Of a DNA stretch of 64,000 bases, positions 37,501 to 52,500 are shown piece by piece. The notes under the pieces are model-generated. The model saw nothing but the letters and a program-made list of their open reading frames with translations. It was not told the DNA's origin and made no database searches. Made by a program: the position numbers and the translations under genes. The stretch is from Stratiolaelaps scimitus (taxonomy: Eukaryota; Arthropoda; Arachnida; Mesostigmata; Laelapidae): positions 14,611,501-14,675,500 of the forward strand of contig JABWDB010000001.1 in the NCBI GenBank assembly GCA_019614645.1, read 5' to 3'. Numbering within the stretch: the stretch's first letter is position 1; each line of letters opens with the position of its first letter.

Positions 37501-40500
37501 TCGTGGAAGCACCTATTTACGTGGGCATCCGCAAGTAGACGGCAGGTAAGAAAGAGGAGATGATTCGAAGTGGAATGAGATCAGGACATCGACGATGCTC
37601 CCGCTGCCGCCGTTAGTGGAACGGCCGAACCGAAGGAGCCGTGCTGGAGAAATGAAACATGCGAACGATAGGTGCGTTGGGGAGGAAGCGGAGATATCTC
37701 GCAGTAGAGGGATAGTCGCCGGCAGTCGTGCGATGAACCGCCGCAAAAACCAAACCACGAACGCGCCCACTTGCTTTCTGCGTCAGGCTTCCGCAACCAC
37801 TGGAAAAGCGGCCGAGAAAAGCCCGAGGGGGGGGGGAGGGAATTGGTACCGCCTATGGCTGCCTTCTTCTATTTGGCATCGTTTCATCTCTCGTTGCTTT
37901 GTGTCCTTACTCTCAACGACAAGGGGTTCCGGGTTCTTTCTGTGGCCCGGGCTACAGGTTACAGGATCGCTACGGAGACGGTGATGCAGCGAACGAAGTG
38001 ACAGTCATCAAAATGACCTGGCCATGTTTGTTATTTAGCTGTGTCACGTCCTAGGCCGTTCTTTCGACGGTGGAGTAGCACTACGAGCACAGCGTAGCCG
38101 TTTATCGATACGGTCATACGAACAGAAGGTGGAGGTGCTAGGCGTTAGGCTGGAGGTATGAACGGCAGCAATAGTAGCAGAAGCAGCACAAGCAAAGAAT
38201 ATGAGGAAATTCACAGGAAATCCTAAGCCGAGAAGGGGATGATAGTACGAAGTTGGACTAAGCAAAACGGTCAGGTTCTAAAGTTTGTGGGGGGAGGCAT
38301 GTCTAAAGGACTCGCCTACCCGGGCAATGTAGTACAAGTTAGCAAGTATGGTCAACCAATCGATTATTGTATTATGAGAATAATTTGGTATTCAAGCAAG
38401 TGCAGAATCGGTGGATCCGTGAGTGTACCGAATGCGTCTCTTCCCTATCTTCAATAATAAAAATATGGAATAAACGGGATGGTGACAAACACAATATTTA
38501 ACTAGGGCAATTCGGTCATGAACCCAGTCCCGCTGCGATTTGACAGAAAAACAATCCCTCATGAGTTTCTGCTGAAATAGCTATATAAGTGATAAGCTAA
38601 GTATGCAACGTGTTGTGTACGATATGCCTCAAAGGCCTATAAACATTGATGTCCGACTCCATGAAAGGATGACCAGGGGTTATATATCCTATAAGAATAT
38701 GATGCGAGTATGTTCCACGACATATTTCTTTGAGAATTAGTCGAGTTCTTACCGAGATCCATATGCTTCTGGATATTTCGTGTTCGTCCAAACACCTCCA
38801 GTTGGCGGCATGCCTGCAGGAAACCGTTCTGCTCACGGCTGAAGAACTTGAAGTTAGGTCTCGAGGTGAAGTAACCGGTCCAATAGGCATGTGGACCATC
38901 TGCATATGGGAAAAAGTCGTCCTTGTGAATCCTCCACTGCAATTTGGCATCATGTAGAGCCTGCAAGGTTCAAGTAGAGATGAATTAGCAATCATTACAG
39001 AAAGGATAAATCAGTGATATAAGAATACCAGTGGCATCGAATACAGTGGCTTAAATTGACAAGCTTAAGAAGGACGAGAACAATCAAATATAACTCGTTT
39101 GAAGGACAAGAACGATCAATTTCGATTTTGATAATCGAGAGTTTCTTAACAAAATTTACTGAATAATCAATCAATTTCGACTAGTGTCTCTATTTCAAGG
39201 TATGAATAATGCTCATAGACGAAATGCGCACTAGACGATAGCATCTACAAACAAAACACCTAATCACCTTTGTGTAACAAGACGGCGTAGAGTAGAATAC
39301 GTTGACACCCGGTAATTGGTTCATATAATGGATCAGCTTGTCCAGGTTGCGGAACCACTTGTTGGCATCCTGATAGTGAAAGTCGAGGCCCATAGTAAAC
39401 ACCGTATGATTGGTGCGATACTTCCGCGCCTGCGCGCGCGCTATTGCGAGAAGATCCTCCGCCCGTCGACGTCCGTTATTGTTCTGTCGAGACAAGTATG
39501 AACACAAACACAATATGCAGGAGCTTCCTGCGTAAGCGTCTGAAGCAAGGTTTGTACAACTTGGCACATACGGCGACCTAATCGAATCTGAGCACCGCTG
39601 CTCTGATACCGCTCTCACAGGGCGTCGAGAAACATAAACATACAATGTAGGCTCACACAGAGATAATTGATACGTGTGTGAAAAAAAAGAATGCAATGAT
39701 AATTCACATTAAAAAACAAAATATAATTCTGAAGATTTATCGCAGAGGGCAGATAAAAATGTACAAACATTATGTAGTTCAGTAGTTACGACACATTCGG
39801 CTAGCTCATATGTAATATATTCGCTATCATTTAATTATTTACGAGCTTTGATTATAGTGTACAATACACATATGCATTGACTAATTTCAATTATCTGTGA
39901 CGTTAGCTCTCGCAGCTTCCATTCCACTGTTTTTCTCGAAATTGTAAGGAAATCGAAATTTCAAGGCTCTGTTTCGAATACCTCCAATCGTGAAAAGTAT
40001 ACACACGAGACGAAATGCGTCCTTCCAAACTAGACAGTGCTTTCAATATGGATTACAGCGTTGCATATACGCTATGGATATTATTTCTGCTACACAGTAT
40101 TTGTGAATTGTAGCAAAACGCAAACCTCAACGACACACCATGCATGAGCTTGGTAAGAATAATTATGTATACATCTGATAAAAACAATAATAATAATAAT
40201 AATATTAATGATAATGGTAATACCTTTAGAGGATACGATCAACATTCGAAGAGTTCAATTTCTGGACACCTAGCAGTGCCGAGTCATGACGTGGCTTTGC
40301 CCTCAAGCAGTGTAACACATTAGTTCATATTGGGCAATTTGCGTGAACATTTTGGCCTGTCGAGCCGTTATGCGCAATTCTCCTCCTACGTCGGGTCTTC
40401 GATGGAAGGTGTAAAGGGATGTAAACTGCTGCCCATCAAAAGGATGCATCATTATGGGAGGTCTGGCCATGACCATTTGATAATGGCCACCATCAAGTGA

Positions 40501-41422
40501 ATGGCGCCATCAGCGCCATCGACTGACCACCACTTTTCTCGTCTCCTCACGTAGTTCGTCTTTATCATCTAGTCCTATCTCTACCCCTCTCTCTCTCTCG
40601 TCCTTGCTACCTTCGGCCTGCTTCACCCGCGATGCGCAAAGGGGCGGAGGGGCGTCGATGCGTGAAGATGCGCTCTATCTATTTATCTATCACGCATTCG
40701 AGATAGAATAAGGGAGCAATGCGCCCTCAAGAGACGATCGAAACAGGCTCACGCGCGGTACAGGGCCCGATCCGTGATCCTGCTACGCTAAAACGCTGCT
40801 GCCCCCACTTGCGGCGGTAGCGTCGGCGCTGACCAGCTATATCCTCTTTGCTATCCCGTCGACGATCCCACACATCCAGGACCGGTCCGGACTTCGATCA
40901 GTGGCCATAATTGGCCTGATCGCTCTACTATAATACTTCGATGCTTGACCACCGGTTCCTGCAAAGCCAAAACTCCTCTTCTTTCTCGAACGAAAGCGAC
41001 TCGACTGATCGGTTTCCCCAGGGTCACTCCCATGCTCTCTAGTTCTCTATCGCTCCTGGTCTCTCCCACTCTTTCTCTCTCTCTCTGCTCTATGGTCTAA
41101 TACGTCGGCGGACCTATGTATTTTCTTGGTTATAGGCGGTGTTCCAATGGCCGATCTGTCGGAAGAACGAAACGGGGAAAAGTGGTGGGGGTTGACAGAG
41201 ACTCAGTGCCGCCGCCACCGTTGGCGCCGCCCAAAATCCCTTCGTTTCCTCTCTCTCTCGCTCTCTCTCTCTTCTTGGGCTGCGGAAGTACTGCACTCTG
41301 TGCTGTTTTACGCACCTCTACGTCACTTTCTGCTGTGCTTTTCATTCTTGATGACCACCCACCTACAATCAAAAAGCGGCCAGTGATCCCCGAGCAACGA
41401 TTCCTGGATACTTTGCCGACCG

Positions 41423-41453
<31 letters not shown>

Positions 41454-43896
41454 TTCCTCAACAGTCTCCTCATTTTGCCCTAGTTACCCATTGCGACTCG
41501 TGGGGAGTAGACCACCGTAGGCCGAATGTCTGTCCCATCTATCTAAGCCCAAATGGAAGGAAGCTCTCTTTGCACGTGGCAATCGCAGTTCGGGAAACCA
41601 GACCAGCTGAGCCCATCTGTACAATTTAGAAAGTCAAACCGCTTGACTTGTGATAACATCATGCATTTCAGAAAAAGTACTCGAAAATTGCACCCAAAAT
41701 TTGTATATTGCATGTCTTAGCCACTGTTCAATGACCATTTCTAACGTCCATCACCCAGTCACCTTTCAATGCCAAAAGAGACATATAATTTGATATGAAT
41801 TATATAATAGGTAACGTAGTTTTGTATGGGGTGCTATTTTGTTTAATACTATAGAAAGTACGTAAGCTTCTATCGACATGGATGTGCTACGAATCTGAAT
41901 GTGTTAAGTGGTGGAAAATAAAGATAATATTAATAAATACTATAATTAAGTTAAAAGCGCCATATTAGTACTAACGACCTCCACGTCTCCAGAATTCAAT
42001 ATTGTTTTGATGCAAGGATCAGTCTAAATAGTTTTCCCCGCATTGTAGGTTCGCATGGAATATATACGATCTGCATAATAGATATGTACACGATCCATGC
42101 GTTCTAACAGGTGTACCCTTTTGATTGCACTTACATTGATCTCTTCATCGTTACAGTACATATCGAAGCAGAAGCCCTTTGGTGGCCAGTACACGTTCGG
42201 AAGAACTCCAACGAAGAGTTCGCCTTCCTTGCCCTGGGTCGGGTCGGTTTGCCAGAGCATTTCCATTTGCTGTTGCTTCTCGCGCCATTCCTTCTCTTCG
42301 AAGTGAATTCGACCCAAGTACATTCCGTCGAAGCCCATCTGAAATCACCAATCATCATTGTTATTATTATTATTAATTGTGCCGAGTGAGCGTTTATTAT
42401 AGTAAAAGGTTTCACCTGTAATGTTTTGTTGTTGCGACACTATTCAATAGATCCAATGATCGAACGAGTATTCCTTCTACAAAATGCTAATGATAGCAGT
42501 TGCTTCCTCTCACACCTATCACCCGAATTGGCCTCCATACGCTTTGCAAGATGTTTAATAAATCTCTCCGAACCCTTGCTAATTGGTCCAATGGTCTCGA
42601 AAACAATTGGGACGAAGATGTATCTATCACTACTGTCCGCGTATTTGCACACTTCCTCTCTGTCTGCGTGGTCTACCCATCACCCTGCAGTGGAAACTCT
42701 GTGACGAATACAGCAACGACAGAACCAAACCACAGTACAATACTATTAGTATTCTTAACAGATCACTACCACATACTACGAAACGTTAAATCTGCTTAGT
42801 CGATGTATGTGCTCTTTTACTTAGTATATACAACTTCGAACATACAATAATTAGAGAATTAGTTGGGGACCGGGTTTCAGGCCGAGGCCGTCATTTTTTT
42901 AAGGAAGGCGATGGCATTGCCTTTCTGCACAGTGAGGAAAAGGCGCTGCGATTAATACATGTTTCCAATATAAGTCGAGGTCAGTTTCGCTGCTCCAAGG
43001 GGCAGGAACACTGAACAGCTTTCACTAGTGCTAATTAATAAAGATTAGGGCTTTCTTATTAATTGTTTATTGCTCTTTCGTTATCGCCCAGCTCCAAATT
43101 GCTAACAAAGCAGTAGCTTAGTAGAGCAACAATGAGAACTAGATTGAATTGTCGGTTCAAGTAGGCGTTGATTTTGCATCAGATAACGGTTCGAGAACAG
43201 GCATCACGGCGTCCAAGAATTAGAGCGTCACTAAATACTTACTTTTGTGCGATCTTCAAACACAACTCATGAAACAGTCCGACAACAACAGACGCTTAGA
43301 AGAACTCTATCATTATTAATACAGGAAAGGAGAACACAACTTCTCTTCCAGCTTCTCTAATAGATTACAATGGTTAGAGTACGGATCGACTGAACCAGTA
43401 TATACAGTCGTTCAGCAGGACCAATATCGCCGTTGTAGCTCTAATTCAACAGCTCAACCAGAAGCGTGCGCGGCAGTTTCTGCTCCTCGGTGATTTTTTG
43501 GTTTGCAGGCTACACGAGTAAGTCTACCGTCGGCTACCGTAACTGTCTTGCCAACGAAAGGACAACAGAGATAAAGAAGTGGGTAGCGAGAAGGAGAAAG
43601 AGAGAGAAGAAAGGCTAAGGATGGTCTTCCTTTTTCGAGAGTAGATCAGGAGCGGGTCAGCTAGGCGAGTTGGGGCATGGCACTTCCTGGCCGGGGGTAC
43701 ACCAGCCAATCAAGGAGACAGGCGACCAGGCAGGCACCACGCTTCCGACGCTGTTCCAACGAGGCCCAACGACACTTAAGTACGAGCCAAGTCCCATTTA
43801 CATGGTAACGTTGTGCGCACAGACAGCAGCAGCAACACACAAAAATGGAGCATTGCAGCAGCGGCACAACAAGACCTGCTCTCTCTCCCTCTCCTC

Positions 43897-43933
<37 letters not shown>

Positions 43934-46900
43934 CTCTGTCGTTTTCTTTCAGCTCGCGATCCACTGCCCGCCACCGCTCCTTCTCCGCACCGCGCTCTTG
44001 GTAGAACGAAGTAGATTGTAGAGAGTAGATGAGGGGAAATCGCGTCCGCCCTCGTCCGCCACGTTGCCCAGCTACCCACACTTCCCTTCCACAAAGTCCC
44101 CTGTCTACATGTTCTCCAGCCCTGGGGCTATTTTCGATTTCCATCGAATAAAAAAACGGCCTCCACATGATACACCCCCGCACCCTGCTCTCGAAGCTGG
44201 TCTCGCCTCTATGCTGTTGGCTTGCTCCGCCGGTAGCGCGCCTTTTCTCGGCAAGGACTTTTTTCTGACCAGCTGGCCTCCCAGGGCACTGTCCTCATCC
44301 TGGCAGCAAAGCCCTCAAAACGCTCTCGGCTATTCGACAAAGGGGATACGCCGCCACCACACGTCACAACCTAGGGCCGCATGCAGCTAGAAGCGTAAGA
44401 AGGAGACAGGGCTTGCAGGCTAGCATTCAGAGGGCAAACAGCGAAGGGCTTGCCGTGAACGGCGTGCGAGGAACGTTTGGATACGTTGTCTATACCGATC
44501 CGCGTTCTCCCGGCGTTCTTCCTTCTCTGCGAATTTCAAGAGTGGCCAGTGGCCGGGCTAAGAGTGTTCGAAGACCAAGACTGCAGCCTAAACCGAAAGG
44601 TCTAGCCAGTCACAGCGTGGACCACAGCAGAACGATCGGCCCCCCAGGCAGGCCGGCCCGACGACGAGCGAACAGGCGAGATGATGGTGTGCTCAATATC
44701 TCTCGTTCTCTCTCTCTCAATCTTCCTCACGTGCGCTCCCCGCTTGCTCCATATGTGTGTGTGTTTGTGCCTACGTATAGACTGTGTGCGCATGCGGGAG
44801 TATGTGCTTGCAATCGCGCGGACCGCTTAACTCGGCCGGGTCGGTCCTTCTGCTGTTCATGCGCTGGTGGGCGACATAAATAACTCGGGTTGAAATGCCA
44901 TCCGTTCAGCTACGCCCACTCCCGCTGTGCTAACATTGCCTGAGCATCGTTGTCCCAGTCGCAATCCCCGGTCGATCCCCACACGTCCTTATGGGAAACA
45001 GCCAGTGAACGGGAAAGCAGAGAAATAGAACGTCCGAGGTCCTCGTCCAGATGTCCGACCCTATTCTGTCCAATGACTGAATAGATCTTCGACCGAAGGC
45101 CCACCTTGTGTTGCCATTGGCCACTAGGAAACCTGACAACGAAGCCGATACGTAATGCACTGTTGTATCCATTCCTACGTGTTTGTTTGGCGACGCAAGT
45201 ATGAACTGCGGGCGTATGTGTGTGTTTGAAGTTGGGCAGCAGTATGAATCGGGCAGCGAGAGAAAAAGAGGGTGGAAAAAAGTAAAGAAACACACAAATA
45301 AAGTATTCTGTTATACATTAGTTGGTATTATCGAAGTGAATGTGGAGATGCTATTCTTGTTTAGAATGATGAGCTAACATTTAGGGTATGGGTCAGTGGG
45401 TTGTTCAATATTCGACGAACCTTCTACAGCTCCCTCCCTGTATTCTCATATTTCAGTAAAAAAAAAGACATTCTCAGGACTTTGTTGATTTTCAAGGGAA
45501 TAAAAATACGCGTTCCTTGGACAGGGTATAATGGTATATCACTCTAACAATACCGATTATTATATATATATATATATATATAGCGCTCATAGCCTTGCTA
45601 ACCATAAGTTTACTTGAGCGAGCTTGTTTGGTGAATACCGTCCTGATGAAATAAAAGTTAGTGTTTTCGATAGAGCGGACGCATCTGCAGCATGCCCCCA
45701 TGCCCCGTAAAGTCCACCATTTCAGCCACGTCAGCATATCAGTCTCGATTAGTCCTCCCAAGTCTCTCTAACGAATTTCAGAGGAAATTAAAAAGCAGTG
45801 TTCTTTCACTAAGCGCTTGTTTCTTGATCTGAAAAAACGCTTGCCCGCCCTCATGTGGAAAACTCTGTAACGATATCATGTTGCCTCATTAACAAAAATT
45901 AACGAGCACGCACAGCATACCCTCGCCTCTGAAGACACTGGAAAAGATTCAAATAAAAAAGCTAGCTCGCAAGTAACGAAGTTAACTAGACCGCACGCTC
46001 ACTCGTTGATGAAGTACCGTATCTTAACATTGTGTATCGGATTAGCTGCATGGTGGGTTCTGCCTTTCGTCAGTATTCGAGTTTTAGCACCCATAGGGAA
46101 ACACTTGCGGTGTCGACAGTTGCAGAAATATGTATAACGCATATAGTATGCATATATACATGGTATTCATATTCACTGTATGACCCTTAAAAATGAGGCA
46201 TAGTGACTTGTTCCGCTGGCTGTTGTCGCGTTAAACCAATACGCTCATAACTAAATATATATGTTCATTAATGTATGTCCATGCGAGCATGCATAGACAG
46301 CATATACTCGTGTATCGTGGTATCAAAATTTCATCACCAAGTGTATGATGATAATGTTGATACAATTAACAATAACAACAACGGCAAAAGGCCACAGCAA
46401 CGAAAACTGACGTCATCTCCTGCGGCAGCGGCGCAAATATCCCCATTGCCGTTGGAGGGCAGGAGGCTCGGGAACGCAACGCGAGAGACAAAATGGAAGC
46501 GTGACCTTGAATATAGAAGCCATTACTAGCTGCCTTGAGAATGCTTGCGCAGGGTAGGCAATAGGGTTATGCGTGCACTTGTGATGGGCATGGTGCGTGC
46601 CTGTGTGCGCTGTGGGCGCGTAGCTATCATGAGGCCCGTCATGAGGCGATGTCAGAAACTGCTTCTTCGAGGGCTACCCCCCCCCCCCCCCCGGCCGAGC
46701 GAGGAACTACCTGCTCGTTCACATCCAACTACTGCCATTTCGGCCGGCAAAGAGGCGAGACCGGCTTATGTATGTCTATCCAAGGGGGCATGCAATGACC
46801 CCGACCTCTGCTCCCCTCATAATCTATTCTGCCTTCATATTTTCAGCCACTTTTTAACTGATCCCGTATCTCTTCTCACTGTGGGGAGAACGGCGGGAAG

Positions 46901-49534
46901 CCGGTTGATGCCTAGGGATGGGTCAACTCATCTACCTGCACGCACAATAGCACACACACACAGACACACCTACATAGTCGCTAGTATAATACAACAGGCC
47001 TTCATGGCCTGACCTCGTCTGCTCCATCCCCCAGAGGCCTGACAGGTGAATGGGACGCCTCGCGCCATCGAACTGATGGGCCTATTGCAGAAATATGCCA
47101 TTACGTCTCATCGTCCTACAGTGTTGTTTTATGTATGTGCATATGACACTTTGTCCTTTGCGAAAATCAATGCTATGAGTGAGTGTGGGCTGGCATCATC
47201 TCAAAGAAGTTGCGTGCACCAGTTAAGCAGCCATACTTAGTAGTACCAGAGGGGAAGAGGTTGCAAAACTAGGTTTACACTTTCAGAAGTGGGCCATGTA
47301 TCCAAATGTGTGGGCGATCTATTGTAAAAAAAAACTATAGGCTTGCCGTTTTAGCATAACATGCTAATCATGAAAATGTTTAGATTGTGTTTATTATCAC
47401 CCGAGAGTAATGGCATTACAACAAAGTTGATTCACAGAGGCAGTCAATGTTTATAGACCGTCCGAAAATTGTGCCGAGTTCGTTGTTATATTCGATCTAT
47501 AGATAGAAACAAATATTGTATTATTTTATTTTGTCGCCTGTAATGCACCTCTCTGTCCGAGGTAACAACCGTCCTGCACAATAAGCAAGATGACGGAGGT
47601 TATTTCTGTAGAGGCCAAACATCCTGTCGAACTACGCGTCTTATACTGAGAATTAATGTGGACTGAGTGTGGATCTCTAGGCGTTATTTTTTCTCAGCTC
47701 TTTTCCCATGGCACGCCTCGGTACCGGTTGCGTCCCATTGTTTCAAGGACTTATCATGTCGGTCATGCTGGTCGTTATCTAGGCATTCGGCAGTGGACCC
47801 ATACGATGGCAGGGCTCTGTTGACCATATCGCAGACAAACCGTGACATTTTGGGGATCGTACTTTCCCGGCCTCGGCTGCAACTGTAAACCTACTGTTTC
47901 GCAAACTGTTCGCCTATTTTAGCTCTATCCCCCACGCTATTGTATATATAGACAGCATTAAATCGTAGCAGCTATTTATTGGCCAACGTTACGAGCGTAT
48001 ACAGGCGGCGGTAGCAGCAGCAGCAACTGAAGACGGGCATATGACGCGCTGTTTCGACCTCGTGGGATGTCTCCAATAACTGGTGATGCTCTGCTGAGGA
48101 GCTGTTTTCGAGACAAAATGGCTGTGACGTGTGTGCAGCTGTAAAGACAAAGATTGTTTTGCCTTGGCAACCCCTTCGAGCGCTAACACCACTCGCATTG
48201 GGTGCATAGGAACATTAGACAACAACTCGAGAAAGAAATTCAATAAATGAAGGCTCTGGTAGAAAAAGCTCGAATTTCAAAACGAGCTGCATTTGTAATA
48301 ATATTCTATCCATCATATAAGTGATAATATAAAGGGCAAATTCGCCTTTTTCAATAAAAGTCCACTAAGAAGCTATTCTTTGACTCGGTTCTTTTAACAA
48401 ACACATCGATGGAAGTATCGTATCACTTGTGTAACACGCATCTATAATATATATATATATATATATACATTTTAGAAGAGCAACGTTGCAGCTCAGCGGT
48501 CGCCCGGAAGTCTGCAGATGACAAGCAAAGGGCTTTCTCTTCTAGGGGCGTATTAAGCTGTTTCGTTGAATTGAAAGACACAGCGACGCAATATCTCATA
48601 TGAGACCTACGAGTACTGGAGCGGTATGCAAGTATGCAACTTACATCTGGGGTAACTTAACTCAACTTACATCCGTCTTTGGGCATCCTGATTAACGTCA
48701 CTATTCTCAATTTCAGCACATAACAGTCTCGCCGAAAACTAGCTGCCCTTATCATATTCCCAAGTTCGTTCTCTTGCCAACTTCTTCTGAAGAGTATCTC
48801 AATGTAATAGACGTTTTTGACAAATGTCTGCTTGTATATATCCATTCTTTCAGAATCACGATCAATCGAATTAGGTAATCTGCGTCCACGATGCTGCATT
48901 GTTTTCAACGTACTGTATAATTGCTCTGTCATTGAGCGTCCTTTAGAGAACATCACTCAATTTTGATATGTAGACGATAATTCTGAGCCACGATTATTTT
49001 ACTTGGCCGCTTTGTTTAAAGAGCACCACCAACCAAAATCGTTGAACCTATCACAATAGAATGTACGCATTCTTCTAATAGTGTCTAGGTCAATAGTAGC
49101 ACTGCTTGTGAGGCTGGAGAACTCATTCAGGGAAAAATAGCTTCCTGCAGAAAAAGCACACTATTCCATCCAGTTATACATACACTCTTTCAGAGGATGT
49201 ATTATGCACTTGGTGTATCCGCAAATGGACGTTTGTAGTGCTAGGCGATGTTTTATGTGGAGCAGATTCAGGCTATGGAATATATTATTCAGGCTATGGG
49301 AGTGTCCGGCTGCCTAAAGGAAAATTTCTGCAAACTCGAAGCCCGGAAATTATTGCTCTTGGAATCGTTGGTTTGGCCTCACGTTTGGTGTCATCATGGG
49401 TAAACCCGTACCCATTGACACCCGGGAGACCCTGCAGCGGACTTGGGCTTTGTCTGTGGGGGCGGTTTGACGAATCAATTCTCCACTATGATTCCCGTTT
49501 TTTGTCGCAATTCGCCAAACTCCTAGTGTGGTCA

Positions 49535-49565
<31 letters not shown>

Positions 49566-52500
49566 CCTCCAAATAAATTCACCACTGCATCCTTAACCAC
49601 ATATATTTACTAGGCGAGTACATTAGACACGAAATCTGTATTTCTCTCAGATCCTGCCTCATACATATTCTAGTTTCAAATTGTAAGTGGCCACTTCGCA
49701 GCTGGCCAAGCTGTCAAGCATTGCTCAACAATTCTAATCTCTTGCCTGAATCTAATTTTGGGAACGCATGCATGGGCTTGAACATCGGCCGGGTTGAACG
49801 TCCTGCTACACAAGTCGACGACCTCTCCCCTATTAATTTACTTACTCACTTAACTTGTGTTTAAGTGTTTAATTGTAATCAAGCGCGTGATTCCAAGTGC
49901 ACTAAGGTTCAATGAGAAATTAAAACCCTTCGGAAGTTAGGTCGTGAGTATCTAATTCCAGGATGTGTGGTTCTCCGATTCATCCCCGTGTATACGATTG
50001 CTCACAACGACGCATATTCGATACCCTACCTGATAGAATAATGATATTTGATGGAGGTTGGTACTTGTGTCTTTGGTATTAAACAAATCTACCTTGTATT
50101 AGCTAATAAAAGGAACCCTATTCTGTGTTTGCTTAAAGTGAACTCCTTAATTCCCCGAGGCAGAAACGTTATTTTCACACTATTATGCAGTGAGATCATC
50201 AACGCGAATAGGGTTATCGCCATTTTGACATTGCTTATGATTTTCTTAATTACTGCCATGCCTGTGTCGCATTTACGAGCACTGTCATTGTTCTGAAGGT
50301 CCCCTCAGGTCTCGATTCCTTAAATTCCTTGCGACCGTTTATTCACTCTCATGGAACTCGAAACGTACATTGCCTTAATGATAGTAAAACTGATAGTAAA
50401 CACGTTCCCTGGTATTAAGCAACGATAAATTTCAACAACTCCCAACGAGGGGTGTAACCTCTCAAACACACCAGTACACAGCTTCTCCGGCTGCACGGAG
50501 CAGCTGTTTTTTCTTCCAATATCTACATTGTTAAGAAAACTCTAACAGGGTTATTCTACCAGCTGTCTGGTACTACAGATAATGTTTCCATTCCAATGTT
50601 ATTGATTGAGATATTGTTTCCGGGGGTCGTTCTTTCAAGCAAGTTAGATGCAAGCTTTTTTTTTACGAGGTTAAAGGTAAATCCTGCATGGACACCAGGA
50701 CTCACACTGAGGTATTTGTCTAGTAGTGTCAGACTCTTACTGACTAAACCCAGAACCGATTTTGACTTGGGGCACTGACCGAGACTGTCCATTGGGCACG
50801 TACAAATCGAAACTATAACCTATATACAAGCTGTAATGCGCTAAGCGTTTCGAGCCATCTGGGTGGCGCGGGGAGGCGGGAGGAGGGTTTAGCGGGTTTG
50901 TGAGTCCCGCACTAGCGCTACTTTAAGATGGACTGCTCAGTGCGCATGTGCATCATGCATTTCCGTAATCCCCCAAAAAAGAATTTACGAGCTGTGGCAA
51001 TGAACCAAGATGATTTCTTGTATGTGGAACGTCTGTCACTTCGACAATTTTCGGTATTTTCCCGCTACTTCAATCTTAAGGGTTTCTAAATTTTACAATA
51101 TTTCATCGATTCTCTCTCCAGCTTGCAGGCAAGCAGGTGTTCGATCATTTCCAGCGAATCTAAGCTGGCAAAGTGCTATCATCACAGCTGTGTGTGGTCA
51201 GCTTCGTAGCAGAAGCCACCGAATGGACGATCCATCCAAGATGTACATTCGCGCAAACATCCACGCACTACTCTGGGGACAGCTCCGTTTTGAAGGGAAC
51301 GGCTTGCGAGCATGTCCTGCCGCCTATACCGATACCATCAGAGGGACAACACCTACGGCGGCTCCTGTGTCGATGGATACCGAAGAAACGGGCTGGGTCG
51401 CGGCTGCGCTGAACCGCGATAGTGGACGAGGCGTGTGGTGAAGACGAAAGAAAGCTGTCACCGCAAATATCTGTAGGTATTGAAGAAAGTATAGCTAGCA
51501 TCAGTCCGCCCCGGAGGCAACAGCTCAGCTCCCCCTTGTTGCAACCAGATGCAATGGCAGATAAGACGGAATGAAGTCGAAACTGAACGATACCGCAAAT
51601 GGTAACACCGGGCCCCCGAAGGTGCCCAACGAAATCGATGCCTACAGACCACTTTGCCATAAGAGATTTACGGCCAGCATTGTAAGTGCGCTCATCGAAT
51701 AGGCGCACCTGATGCCCTTGGACGGCCTACCACTAGCCGTATACTAGCCGAGGCCTCTCCTACCTAACAGTCTGCCGCTTATTCTACAACCTCATTCAGT
51801 AGGTCGGCTACAGTGGTTGTTGTCGAAGCCGCTGCCTGCTGGTAGCGAATTCATTTCCAATGGCCGCAACTGAGTCTGAATGAATTGCAACACCGTTGAA
51901 CTGAAGTTAAGTCGCACTCACCATGCAAACAAGCCCTACATGTACGTGTACACGTTCAGTAGAAAATAGTCGAGTGCATTTCCGATTGGGACGGCCAGCA
52001 ACAAACGCGAAATAGGTAATCGAACTAATCTCGTTTAGGGTTGATACCTGTCTTACCTAGATGATCGCATTATAGCATTTCACTGGAAAAGTGACGCGGA
52101 AAACGCGATGAGAGACAGGCGAGCGGCGTCGTATGCCGCGTGTCCCACGGAGTCAGGGCGGCCCAACGGAGGAATGAGCAAGGGAAAGGGTTGGCCCCGA
52201 TCGTTGAGAAAGGCGACGCGTCCTTTCAATGGAACGGAGACAACCAAACTGGCCAGAGGAAATCAGTACGCTAGCAGGTACTGAAGGGAAGCAAGGGCGG
52301 ACTCCACCAACCCATTGGGCTCTCCGTGTTGACGGGTTCCTTCGTCTTTTCTGCCTTCGTTCTCCGTGACCCCGTCCTAACAGAAGGAGTGTATTTCGCT
52401 CTTATCCAACACTGCTGCCGCACAACATGGAGCACACAACATAATCGCAACGCTACGCTACACCCCCCCGCCCCCCTTCCAAATTAGTCCCTGTAATGCA

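Noticed and set aside
44930..45295. Two overlapping minus-strand ORFs of 121 and 127 codons
   Set aside because: Overlapping frames cannot both be real, neither resembles a known domain, and the region is an intronic GC-rich patch.
51010..51441. 143-codon plus-strand ORF
   Set aside because: No conserved motif, no splice support, and opposite-strand frames are open over the same bases.
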